From an uncultured Treponema sp. (GTDB taxonomy: Bacteria > Spirochaetota > Spirochaetia > Treponematales > Treponemataceae), in NCBI GenBank assembly GCA_937891125.1, contig CALAEZ010000317.1, positions 1 to 27,288 of the forward strand: DNA of 27,288 nt. The letters are read 5' to 3'. This document shows positions 18,922 to 24,852 of this stretch, in pieces (the first letter of the stretch is position 1; every line of letters starts with the position of its first letter). The translations under genes and the position numbers were made by a program. The notes beneath the pieces were generated by a model. The model did no database searches. It saw nothing but the letters and a program-made list of their open reading frames with translations, and was not told the origin of the DNA.

Positions 18922-19617
18922 TTATTGACCTACAGAAGCTTCTGCATTTGCAGCGCTTTCGTCATATACTGTTACTGCCGACTGTGCGCCTTTTCGCTCT
19001 GCTTTACGTGCAGCAAATTCCTGTACGTGGAAAACAGCGCCCAGCCGAATACCGAGCATAAGGGTGTTTGCATCTTTTTCTGGCGCAAACGTAAAAAGCG
19101 GCGCAAGCTCTACGTCTAGCACGGGCGTTGCAAGCCAACGAACTGCAGGCGCAATGCCGAGCAGGAAGTTGACATTTGTTTTGTCAGAAACAGAACTGTT
19201 GTCGCTGTCGTATTTGCTGTTCCAGATGACCAGGCCCGCCGTCAGCTCTGGTTGAAACGCAAACCAGTAGTTTCCGAGCGCAAAGGGATAGCGCCACCAG
19301 GCACCCACGGTCGCCCGAATATCGCTGTCGCTCGAAAAAATGCTGTCGCTTTTCGGTACGGTGTAGCCGAATTCAGTATGCACGCTGCAGCCCCAAGACT
19401 GCATGTTCGGTAGCGGCAGCGCATACTCGAGCACAAGCCCTCCACCAATGTTGCAGAGCACGTAGTCGGCGTAGTCACCGAGTGCGTATTGATGCAGCAC
19501 GGTAGCTCCCGCTGAAAATCCTGTGTATTGCGACACAGGAGCATTAGGCGAAGCTTCCTCGGCGAAAGCAAAAACGCCTACCAACAACGCGGCAAAAACC
19601 GCCCAAAGTCGTTTCAT
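18922..19617 (-). CDS. Small outer-membrane beta-barrel protein, first gene of the lipoprotein operon
   Basis: I start it at the ATG at 19617, preceded by AAGGAG, because the protein then opens with a clean Sec signal (Met-Lys-Arg, hydrophobic core, Ala-Phe-Ala cleavage site near residue 19). The open frame runs further upstream but crosses a terminator hairpin. The mature protein of about 210 aa has alternating amphipathic strands rich in Gly and aromatic residues (for example Gly-Gly-Gly-Leu-Val-Leu-Glu-Tyr and Val-Gly-Ala-Trp-Trp-Arg-Tyr). This fits an 8-stranded barrel ending near Gly-Ala-Val-Phe-His-Val. A charged tail of about 35 residues follows, probably periplasmic. It resembles treponemal small outer-membrane proteins in style; I cannot assign a family. 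Being first in the operon suggests it works with the lipoproteins, perhaps in anchoring or display, but that is inference. Confidence 0.8.
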   Translation of the reverse strand: MKRLWAVFAALLVGVFAFAEEASPNAPVSQYTGFSAGATVLHQYALGDYADYVLCNIGGGLVLEYALPLPNMQSWGCSVHTEFGYTVPKSDSIFSSDSDIRATVGAWWRYPFALGNYWFAFQPELTAGLVIWNSKYDSDNSSVSDKTNVNFLLGIAPAVRWLATPVLDVELAPLFTFAPEKDANTLMLGIRLGAVFHVQEFAARKAERKGAQSAVTVYDESAANAEASVGQ

Positions 19618-19640
19618 ACATCGCTCCTTTTTAGAGATGC

Positions 19641-19696
19641 AAAAAAAATTTAAAAACAAAAAAGCCGCGCACGGCAGATTACCGTGCAACGGCTTT
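19641..19696 (-). terminator. Strong intrinsic terminator inside the operon leader (candidate attenuator)
   Basis: Read on the minus strand, AAAGCCG and GCACGG pair with CCGTGC and CGGCTTT (two small bulges, 7-base loop, hairpin 19661-19696). The stem is followed by TTTTTTGTTTTTAAATTTTTTTT. The plus orientation has no such T-tract. It lies between the predicted operon promoter and the porin-like gene's start 24 nt further on, and no minus-strand gene of convincing size lies upstream. It therefore either attenuates the operon or ends a short leader RNA. Confidence 0.85.
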
Positions 19697-19734
19697 CCCA
19701 AAGAGATTATCTAATTCTGTGCTTAAAAAAGAGT

Positions 19735-19863
19735 TTAGACCGACAGACCGACAGACCGACAGACCGACAGACCGATTTTGCCCGCATTCATGCGTGTGTC
19801 AAGAGGTAAATCACTTTTTTTGCTGTACAATCGGTGCAAACCTGCACCCACACTTTCTTTCAT
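19735..19863 (-). CDS. Possible 42-codon small ORF containing the 8-bp repeats (doubtful)
   Basis: The minus strand has an ATG at 19863 and a TAA at 19735-19737. The last third of the frame is made of the 8-bp repeat units, so gain or loss of a unit would change the reading frame at its end. No good Shine-Dalgarno precedes the ATG (a GAGG is 20 nt away) and the peptide resembles nothing I know. It may be chance. If real, it would be a leader peptide upstream of the terminator. Confidence 0.15.
   Translation of the reverse strand: MKESVGAGLHRLYSKKSDLPLDTRMNAGKIGLSVCRSVGLSV
19737..19775. repeat. Tandem array of an 8-bp unit (CGACAGAC), 39 bp, about 4.9 copies
   Basis: Plus-strand bases 19741-19772 are four perfect head-to-tail copies of CGACAGAC, flanked by partial copies (AGAC before, CGA after). 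On the minus strand the unit reads GTCTGTCG. The array begins at the -10 element of the predicted operon promoter and would form the first 30 or so bases of its transcript. Perfect short tandem repeats of this kind are prone to slipped-strand copy-number change. Confidence 0.95.
19775..19802 (-). promoter_or_regulatory. Predicted promoter of the lipoprotein operon
   Basis: On the minus strand a perfect -35 TTGACA (19797-19802) is separated by 16 bp from CAAAAT (19775-19780, 4 of 6 matches to the -10 consensus). The predicted start, near 19768, falls inside the 8-bp repeat array. It is the best sigma-70-type match upstream of the operon, but the -10 is imperfect. Confidence 0.5.
19833..19848. 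promoter_or_regulatory. Small perfect inverted repeat upstream of the operon promoter (operator candidate)
   Basis: GGTGCA and TGCACC flank a 4-base centre. The element lies about 30 bp upstream of the TTGACA box of the minus-strand operon, where an activator or repressor dimer could bind. No T-tract follows in either direction, so it is not a terminator. A site this short could occur by chance. Confidence 0.3.
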
Positions 19864-19874
19864 AAGCTTACTTT

Positions 19875-19903
19875 ATGTTATTACCTCATCGGAAGATTTG
19901 CAA
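19875..19903 (-). promoter_or_regulatory. Weak second promoter candidate for the minus-strand leader
   Basis: TTGCAA (19898-19903) and TAACAT (19875-19880) are 17 bp apart on the minus strand, each with 4 of 6 consensus matches. It would start transcription about 100 bp upstream of the stronger TTGACA promoter. The surrounding sequence is AT-rich, so chance matches are likely. Confidence 0.25.
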
Positions 19904-19971
19904 GCTATTTTTAGTAGAATTTAATATATTTTTACGATTTGCTTTACTTTTTATCAACTTAGAGCACACTC

Positions 19972-20001
19972 TTGCGACAGTTAGCGGTTGAGTGCTACCA
20001 T
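19972..20001 (+). promoter_or_regulatory. Predicted coaB promoter, extended -10, leaderless
   Basis: TTGCGA (19972-19977) is followed after 18 bp by TACCAT (19996-20001), which is preceded by TGC in the extended -10 position. The expected transcription start is at the GTG codon 7 nt downstream. The match alone is moderate, but its geometry repeats that of four other genes in the window. Confidence 0.45.
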
Positions 20002-20008
20002 ACCAGAC

Positions 20009-20698
20009 GTGAAGCACGCAAAAATTTTAATTACCGGTGGCGGCTGTCGCGAAGCCATTGACGGCGTCCGCTTTGTAACCAATATGTCTACGGGGCGCAC
20101 GAGCGCTTTTCTTGCCGACGCGTTATGCGGGCAGGGGTTTGCCGTAACAGCAGTAATGGGCGCAGGCGCCGCCCTTCCGCAAAACAGCGCCGTGCAGCTT
20201 CTACGCTACGAAAGCGGCGAAGAGCTTTTAGCCACCGTGCTGACGGCACTCCAGGCGGCAGAAGCAGAAAACGAGCCGTACACTGCCGTCATTCATGCAG
20301 CCGCTGTCAGCGACTTTATTCCTGACACCGTAACGACCGGCGGCGCTACTTATAAAGCCGGAAAGGCGCTCAAAAAGCTCCATTCGGGCGCCACCATGAC
20401 CGTAACTTTCCGTGCGGCGCCCAAAATTGCTGACCGGATACGGGCGGCTGTAGGCGAGCGCGCGACACTCATGTGCTTTAAGCTTACCAACGGCGCAACA
20501 GAAGACGAACGGCAGCAGGCGGTAGAAAAACTTGTGTCTCACAGCGCCGCCGACTACGTTATCCGCAACGACCTAACCGAAATCACAGGCGCCGCCCACC
20601 CGTTTGTTGTAAGCGCAAAAAATGGCGAAACCGTTGCCTGCGGAAAAACGCTTTCCGAGCTTGCCGCCGCCCTAGCGCTTCTTTGCGACAAACGCTAG
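20009..20698 (+). CDS. coaB: Stand-alone phosphopantothenate-cysteine ligase (CoaB)
   Basis: It ligates cysteine to 4'-phosphopantothenate, a cytosolic step of coenzyme A synthesis. The 229-aa product has the CoaB N-terminal nucleotide-binding loop (ILITGGG...Arg-Glu-Ala-Ile-Asp), an Asn-Met-Ser-Thr-Gly-Arg, His-Ala-Ala-Ala-Val-Ser-Asp at 96-102 and a Lys-Lys-Leu-His-Ser-Gly. There is no flavin-binding CoaC half, so this is the free-standing form rather than the usual CoaBC fusion. I start at the GTG at 20009, which puts ILITGGG close to the N-terminus as in relatives and lies 7 nt after an extended -10. A TTG at 19988 would add seven residues but lacks a ribosome-binding site. The nearest plus-strand partner, coaX, is 90 bp away with its own promoter. 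Confidence 0.88.
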   Translation: MKHAKILITGGGCREAIDGVRFVTNMSTGRTSAFLADALCGQGFAVTAVMGAGAALPQNSAVQLLRYESGEELLATVLTALQAAEAENEPYTAVIHAAAVSDFIPDTVTTGGATYKAGKALKKLHSGATMTVTFRAAPKIADRIRAAVGERATLMCFKLTNGATEDERQQAVEKLVSHSAADYVIRNDLTEITGAAHPFVVSAKNGETVACGKTLSELAAALALLCDKR

Positions 20699-20752
20699 CG
20701 CTTTGCATTTGTTTGCATTGCACCGCCCGCTTTTACAAAAAACTGCGCCATA

Positions 20753-20781
20753 TCGACCTTTTTGCGCAATCTCGCTATACT
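20753..20781 (+). promoter_or_regulatory. Predicted coaX promoter, leaderless
   Basis: TCGACC (20753-20758, 4 of 6) lies 17 bp from TATACT (20776-20781, 5 of 6). The expected start falls at or next to the coaX ATG at 20789, leaving no room for a ribosome-binding site. The 90-bp coaB-coaX gap contains no clear terminator. Confidence 0.6.
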
Positions 20782-20788
20782 GCACGCT

Positions 20789-21559
20789 ATGATTCTCGCA
20801 TTAGACATTGGGAACACACAGCTTTCTGGCGGCGTCTATAAAGACGACAGCATTACACTCACCTTCCGCTGTGCTACCACCAAAGGCACTTCAAGTGACG
20901 AACTTGGTATTTTTTTACGCTCCGTTTTGCGTGAAAACGGCATTGATGCAAGCGAAATCAAACAGATAGCCTGCTGCTCGGTCGTGCCATCCTTGAACTA
21001 CGCACTCACAAGCGCCTGCGTAAAATATTTTGGTAAAGAGCCACTAATGATTCGAAGCGGCATAAAAACAGGACTAAAGCTTCGGTACGCAAACCCAAAG
21101 GAAATTGGTGCAGACCGCATTGCAGCGGCAATCGGCGCGGTTTCGCTTCACGGCGGCGAAAACACCATCGTTGTCGACCTCGGAACGGCTACCACGGTTG
21201 ATGTCATCACCAAGGCTGGAGAATACTTAGGCGGCGCAATCTTACCGGGCATTGCCATGAAGATGCATGCACTTTCAAGCGGCACTGCCCAGCTGCCGAC
21301 CGTAGAAATTGTAAAGCCAGAAAAGGCGTGTGGTTCTTCAACCGTGCAGGCAATCCAGTCGGGCTTATACTACGGCACACTCGGCTCAATCCGCGAGCTG
21401 ATTGCCCGCTACACGGAAGAAGCATTTGCAGGCGCAAAGCCTACCGTCATTGCAACGGGCGGCTTTGCGTATTTATTTGAAAAAAGCGGCTTGTTCGATG
21501 CAATAAAACCTCAGCTGGTACTCGACGGCTTACGCATCGCACTCACCTTAAACAGCTAG
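20789..21559 (+). CDS. coaX: Type III pantothenate kinase (CoaX)
   Basis: It phosphorylates pantothenate, the first committed step to coenzyme A. The 256-aa product has the family's ASKHA-fold signatures: Asp-Ile-Gly-Asn-Thr-Gln at 6-11 (phosphate loop), Gly-Ala-Asp-Arg-Ile-Ala at 107-112, Val-Val-Asp-Leu-Gly-Thr-Ala-Thr-Thr around 128-136, and Gly-Gly-Ala-Ile-Leu-Pro-Gly at 148-154. The length is normal. The ATG at 20789 gives the standard N-terminus; an upstream TTG frame would add nine unlikely residues and overlap the promoter. It is followed after 21 nt by panD, so the two probably form an operon linking pantothenate use with beta-alanine supply. Confidence 0.95.
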   Translation: MILALDIGNTQLSGGVYKDDSITLTFRCATTKGTSSDELGIFLRSVLRENGIDASEIKQIACCSVVPSLNYALTSACVKYFGKEPLMIRSGIKTGLKLRYANPKEIGADRIAAAIGAVSLHGGENTIVVDLGTATTVDVITKAGEYLGGAILPGIAMKMHALSSGTAQLPTVEIVKPEKACGSSTVQAIQSGLYYGTLGSIRELIARYTEEAFAGAKPTVIATGGFAYLFEKSGLFDAIKPQLVLDGLRIALTLNS

Positions 21560-21580
21560 GGAAACAAGGAGAAAACGTTT

Positions 21581-21934
21581 ATGCAGATAGAGGTACTTAA
21601 GTCTAAGCTTCACCGCGCAACGGTAACGCAGACAATTCTTGATTACGAAGGCTCAATCTCGATTGATACCGAGCTGGTAAAAGAAGCCGGTATGCATTTA
21701 TGGGAAAAGGTAGAGATTTTTAACATCAACAACGGCGCCCGCCTTGCTACCTACATCATTCCCGGCAAAAAAGGCGAGTTCTGCTTAAATGGCGCCGCTG
21801 CCCGCCTTGCACAGCCTGGCGACAAGATTATCGTTGTCAGCTACACCTGGATTGACGAGCAGAATGCCGACACCTGGAAGCCGCGCGTCGTACTCTTAAA
21901 CGACGACAACAGCGTCAAGCAGATTAAAGCCTAG
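21581..21934 (+). CDS. panD: Aspartate 1-decarboxylase, pyruvoyl type (PanD)
   Basis: It decarboxylates L-aspartate to beta-alanine for pantothenate synthesis. The 117-aa proenzyme has the normal length and carries the self-cleavage pair Gly24-Ser25 in the context Tyr-Glu-Gly-Ser-Ile, which would yield the pyruvoyl group. The Asn-Asn-Gly-Ala-Arg-Leu-Ala-Thr-Tyr segment and Gly-Ala-Ala-Ala-Arg-Leu stretch are typical of the active site. A good Shine-Dalgarno (AAGGAG) lies 9 nt before the ATG, unlike the leaderless coaX just upstream, as expected for the second gene of an operon. panB and panC are not in the window. Confidence 0.96.
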   Translation: MQIEVLKSKLHRATVTQTILDYEGSISIDTELVKEAGMHLWEKVEIFNINNGARLATYIIPGKKGEFCLNGAAARLAQPGDKIIVVSYTWIDEQNADTWKPRVVLLNDDNSVKQIKA

Positions 21935-21938
21935 GCTT
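21927..21938. repeat. 12-bp perfect palindrome across the panD stop codon
   Basis: AAGCCTAGGCTT is its own reverse complement and includes the panD TAG. It has no loop and no following T-tract, so it is a poor terminator. The convergent panD-aroA gap (21935-22035) contains no convincing terminator on either strand. Confidence 0.3.
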
Positions 21939-22035
21939 CGACAAGCTTAGCTACCAGACTTACTGCCGAAAGCCGGCGCACTGCTTCTAATGCACTGCTA
22001 CTGGCAGGCACGCCTTGTGCTTAGGCGCCGCTACG

Positions 22036-23424
22036 TTACGAACAAAAGCCTGCGCCAAGCGCATTCATCGCATCAAAGAAGCCGGGAAAGCTGACCTTGC
22101 AGCACTCGGCTTCTTCAATTTCTGTTTCGCCAGAAAGCGAAAGCCCTAAACACGCAAGCGACATTGCAACACGGTGGTCGCCGTAGCTCTTTACGTGCGA
22201 CGCATGGAGCGCATACAGCGGGTTTTCGCTGCCGTTAGCAGTCATCGGGGCGTGTCCATGGATAATAAAGCAATCCTCGCGCGCTTCAACATCGGCGCCA
22301 AGCTTTCTAAGCTCTGTTTCCATAACGGCAAGGCGGTCGGTTTCCTTGCGGCGGCAGACCGCAGCGTCTTCTAGCACGGTTGTTCCCTCAATCACGCAGG
22401 CAATAACAGCAAGCGCACAAATGGCGTCAGGAAAATCTGATACCGCAACATGTAATTCGCCGCCCGCGCAGTGTTCAGTCGAAAGCCTGCCAATGCCGTC
22501 ACGCGCTTTTTTGCCGCCGCGCACATGCAGCGTGTTTTCTTCCCTGTTCCAGTCAATATCAGCGCCGACCGACTGCAGGATACGCACAATTGCGTCATCT
22601 CCCTGCGTGCCCGATCCGTCAATGTTGTCAATAACAATGTCGCTGTCGGTCATCAATGCGGCAATCAGCGGAAACGCAACGGCTTCCCAATCGCTCGGAA
22701 TGGTACAGGTAAAAGCGTTTATTTCTTCAGGCGGCGTAACCGTTATGTGCTTAAAATCCTTGCTCATACTCACCTTTGCGCCAACACGCTCTAGCCAGAC
22801 TTTAGTCATGGTTAAATAAGGCGTTTCCTTTGGGTCGGTAAGCTCAATGTGCAGTGGCGCATGCATACGGAGTGCGGCAAACATAAGGCCGCTTATGTAC
22901 TGGCTTGAAACAGTACCGCCTGTCGTCACTTTTCGCGGTTCTCTCACGCCGCCTTTTATGATGAGCGGGCACCCGTTCACTTCGGGACGGGCTATGTATG
23001 CTTCTGCCCCCAGCTGACGGAGCACATCTACCACGTGAGCGACTGGCCGTTTTTTTATGCTGTCGTCACCAGTGAACACGCTCCAGCCGTCAAAGGTTGC
23101 AGCAATCGGCGAAAGAAAGTACAGAAGCGAGCCGCTATTTCCGACATTCACCACATCGGTAGGCAAATGAATGTTTTTGCCAGCGCCGGTAACAATCCAG
23201 GAAGAGCCTGGCTCATCTTCGGTCATCAGATTCAGATCGACTTCGGAGCCGATAAGCGGAACGGCGGCAGCAGTGCTTAAGCAGTCAGCGCTTGGAAGCG
23301 GATTTTTTATTTCAGAAACACCCTCTGCAAGTGTTGCAAGCAGGAGCGCACGAATCGTATGCGATTTAGAGCCAGGAACGGTAATATGTCCTGAAAGCGA
23401 ATGATTTGAAGCAGTTACAGTCAT
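22036..23424 (-). CDS. aroA: 3-phosphoshikimate 1-carboxyvinyltransferase (EPSP synthase)
   Basis: It transfers the enolpyruvyl group of PEP to shikimate-3-phosphate in the shikimate pathway. The 462-aa product keeps most active-site motifs: Pro-Gly-Ser-Lys20-Ser-His...Arg25, Lys-Lys-Arg126-Pro, Ser-Ser-Gln, Phe-Pro-Asp-Ala, Lys-Glu-Thr-Asp-Arg, and Gly-Asp-His-Arg near the end. It is odd at the PEP-loop motif, where the family's Gly-Asn-Ala-Gly-Thr-Ala-x-Arg reads Gly95-Asn-Ser-Gly-Ser-Leu-Leu-Tyr102, so the conserved Arg is Tyr. I choose the ATG at 23424, which sits 6 nt past an extended -10. An ATG at 23430 is also possible, and the open frame reaches 23472 but would span the promoter. It faces panD convergently and follows ispDF by 78 nt with its own promoter. 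Confidence 0.9.
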   Translation of the reverse strand: MTVTASNHSLSGHITVPGSKSHTIRALLLATLAEGVSEIKNPLPSADCLSTAAAVPLIGSEVDLNLMTEDEPGSSWIVTGAGKNIHLPTDVVNVGNSGSLLYFLSPIAATFDGWSVFTGDDSIKKRPVAHVVDVLRQLGAEAYIARPEVNGCPLIIKGGVREPRKVTTGGTVSSQYISGLMFAALRMHAPLHIELTDPKETPYLTMTKVWLERVGAKVSMSKDFKHITVTPPEEINAFTCTIPSDWEAVAFPLIAALMTDSDIVIDNIDGSGTQGDDAIVRILQSVGADIDWNREENTLHVRGGKKARDGIGRLSTEHCAGGELHVAVSDFPDAICALAVIACVIEGTTVLEDAAVCRRKETDRLAVMETELRKLGADVEAREDCFIIHGHAPMTANGSENPLYALHASHVKSYGDHRVAMSLACLGLSLSGETEIEEAECCKVSFPGFFDAMNALGAGFCS

Positions 23425-23430
23425 GCGCAT

Positions 23431-23460
23431 ATGATAGCACGGCAGCCAACGGTGGAGCAA
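23431..23460 (-). promoter_or_regulatory. Predicted aroA promoter, extended -10, leaderless
   Basis: On the minus strand TTGCTC (23455-23460), an 18-bp spacer and TATCAT (23431-23436) preceded by TGC make a promoter whose start falls at the ATG at 23424. No Shine-Dalgarno precedes that ATG. Confidence 0.5.
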
Positions 23461-23502
23461 GCCACACGGCAACAGTCACCTGCGCTTCTGCGCCGTAAGA
23501 TT

Positions 23503-24852
23503 CTACCTGCCGAAAGCGTCACCTTTAACAAGCAGGCACGTTGCAAAGGCCTCTATGCACCTGCCTTCGCCAACATCGCCCAGCTTTTCGCCGGTTTTCG
23601 CTTTTACAAACACGCGCGTGCGGTCACAGCCAAGCACCGTCGCAATCGAAGCGCACACCGCATCTCGATACGGCAGGAACTTTGGCTTTTCAAGCACAAG
23701 CACGCAGTCAAGATTTCCAAGCTGCCAGCCTGCCGCCTGCACGTCCTTCCAGCACTGCGCAAGCAGCGTCTTACTGTCAGCATCTTTCCACTGCGCTTCT
23801 TCTGGCGGAAAATACGAGCCAATGTCACCTAAGCCCGCAGCGCCAAGCACGGCGTCAGTAATTGCGTGCAACAGCACATCGCCGTCGCTATGCCCGTCTT
23901 CGCCCTTGTCTGCAGGAAGCTCAACGCCACCAAGCATGAGCCGACGACCTGCCACCAGCCGATGCTTATCGTAGCCTAATCCAGTGCGTATGCAGGGAAG
24001 CATGCGTACAGCAGAACGTGCGTTGTCAGAAGCGCTTGCTCCGCCTTGCGCACCGTCACCAGAAGTTGCGTAAGGAGCAAGCGACGCTAAATCTGAAGAA
24101 TAGGTAATTTTTTTGTTTTCAATGTCGCCAGGAATGACTTTTACGGCGCCATACACATGGCCATCGCTGTCTTCAAGCACGCCGTTTACGTAGCTATCCC
24201 AAATTTCGGTGTCGTCAGTACATTCCTTTTGCTCAAGGCGCGCGGTGCGATGTGCCTGCACGAGCGGAAAAAAGCGGAACACCTGCGGCGTTTGCACAGC
24301 GGCAAGCTGCGAGCGCACTAAATGCCGGCTGATGTGCCCGTCGGCGTCTACTTCATTTTGGGTGTCGACAGGCTGCAAGCCAGGAACGGCAGCACCATTT
24401 TCGGTAGCAGCCTCCAGAGCCGCCAAAATAGTTTCACTTTTGATAAAAGGGCGCGCGCCGTCGTGAATGCACACCAGTGGATCTTCATGCTCGGATGCGT
24501 CTAAATGGTCGGCGTACCAGTCTTGAATTGCTTCAAGTGCGTACAACACCGACTGCTGCCGGGTAGCGCCACCGCTGACAAACAAAAAATCCGCGCCCGA
24601 TGCGGCAACAGCGGGGTCAGCAAACAGCGCTTTGCGGCAGGCATTACGCGCTTTTTCATCGGAATCTTCGTCTGTCTGAGCAGGATAGGTAACAGCGACA
24701 ACCGCAATGGGCGCTGCTTCAAGGAACGAACGGGCAGCGCATGAAAGCACGGTGCCCGCGTCCATCGGTAGGTATTCTTTTTTTATGCCGCCGCCCATGC
24801 GTGTAGAACTGCCGGCAGCGACAAGAACTAACGAATCAACACGACTACTCAT
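23503..24852 (-). CDS. ispDF: Bifunctional IspDF: MEP cytidylyltransferase and MECDP synthase
   Basis: It supplies two steps of the non-mevalonate isoprenoid pathway: CTP-dependent formation of CDP-methylerythritol (IspD) and cyclisation to methylerythritol cyclodiphosphate (IspF). In the 449-aa product the IspD half has Ala-Ala-Gly-Ser-Ser-Thr-Arg-Met at 12-19, Asp-Gly-Ala-Arg-Pro-Phe at 131-136 and Gln-Thr-Pro-Gln. A Ser/Ala/Gly linker at about 260-282 leads to IspF, with zinc ligands Asp295-x-His297 and the His321-Ser-Asp-Gly-Asp...His329 motif. The start at 24852 overlaps the carD stop by 8 nt (ATGAGTAG), implying translational coupling. In-frame ATGs at 24858 and 24861 arise inside carD's acidic tail codons and are alternatives. 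Fused IspDF is known in several bacteria, but many have two genes. Confidence 0.94.
   Translation of the reverse strand: MSSRVDSLVLVAAGSSTRMGGGIKKEYLPMDAGTVLSCAARSFLEAAPIAVVAVTYPAQTDEDSDEKARNACRKALFADPAVAASGADFLFVSGGATRQQSVLYALEAIQDWYADHLDASEHEDPLVCIHDGARPFIKSETILAALEAATENGAAVPGLQPVDTQNEVDADGHISRHLVRSQLAAVQTPQVFRFFPLVQAHRTARLEQKECTDDTEIWDSYVNGVLEDSDGHVYGAVKVIPGDIENKKITYSSDLASLAPYATSGDGAQGGASASDNARSAVRMLPCIRTGLGYDKHRLVAGRRLMLGGVELPADKGEDGHSDGDVLLHAITDAVLGAAGLGDIGSYFPPEEAQWKDADSKTLLAQCWKDVQAAGWQLGNLDCVLVLEKPKFLPYRDAVCASIATVLGCDRTRVFVKAKTGEKLGDVGEGRCIEAFATCLLVKGDAFGR

Noticed and set aside
19618..19701. Longer N-terminus for the barrel protein starting at 19701
   Set aside because: It would translate through the terminator hairpin and T-tract and bury the signal peptide; the ATG at 19617 has a good ribosome-binding site.
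19737..19775. CRISPR array
   Set aside because: The repeat is only 8 bp, is contiguous and has no spacers.
20762..20788. Upstream TTG start for CoaX
   Set aside because: It would place nine residues before the standard Met-Ile-Leu-Ala-Leu-Asp-Ile-Gly and overlaps the -10 box.
21935..22035. Bidirectional terminator between panD and aroA
   Set aside because: The only perfect palindrome there has no loop and no T-tract; other inverted matches are short.
22346..22819. Plus-strand 157-codon frame opposite aroA
   Set aside because: aroA has full family motifs on the minus strand; this is its antisense shadow.
23425..23472. Longer N-terminus for AroA
   Set aside because: The added residues cover the predicted promoter and match no AroA N-terminus.
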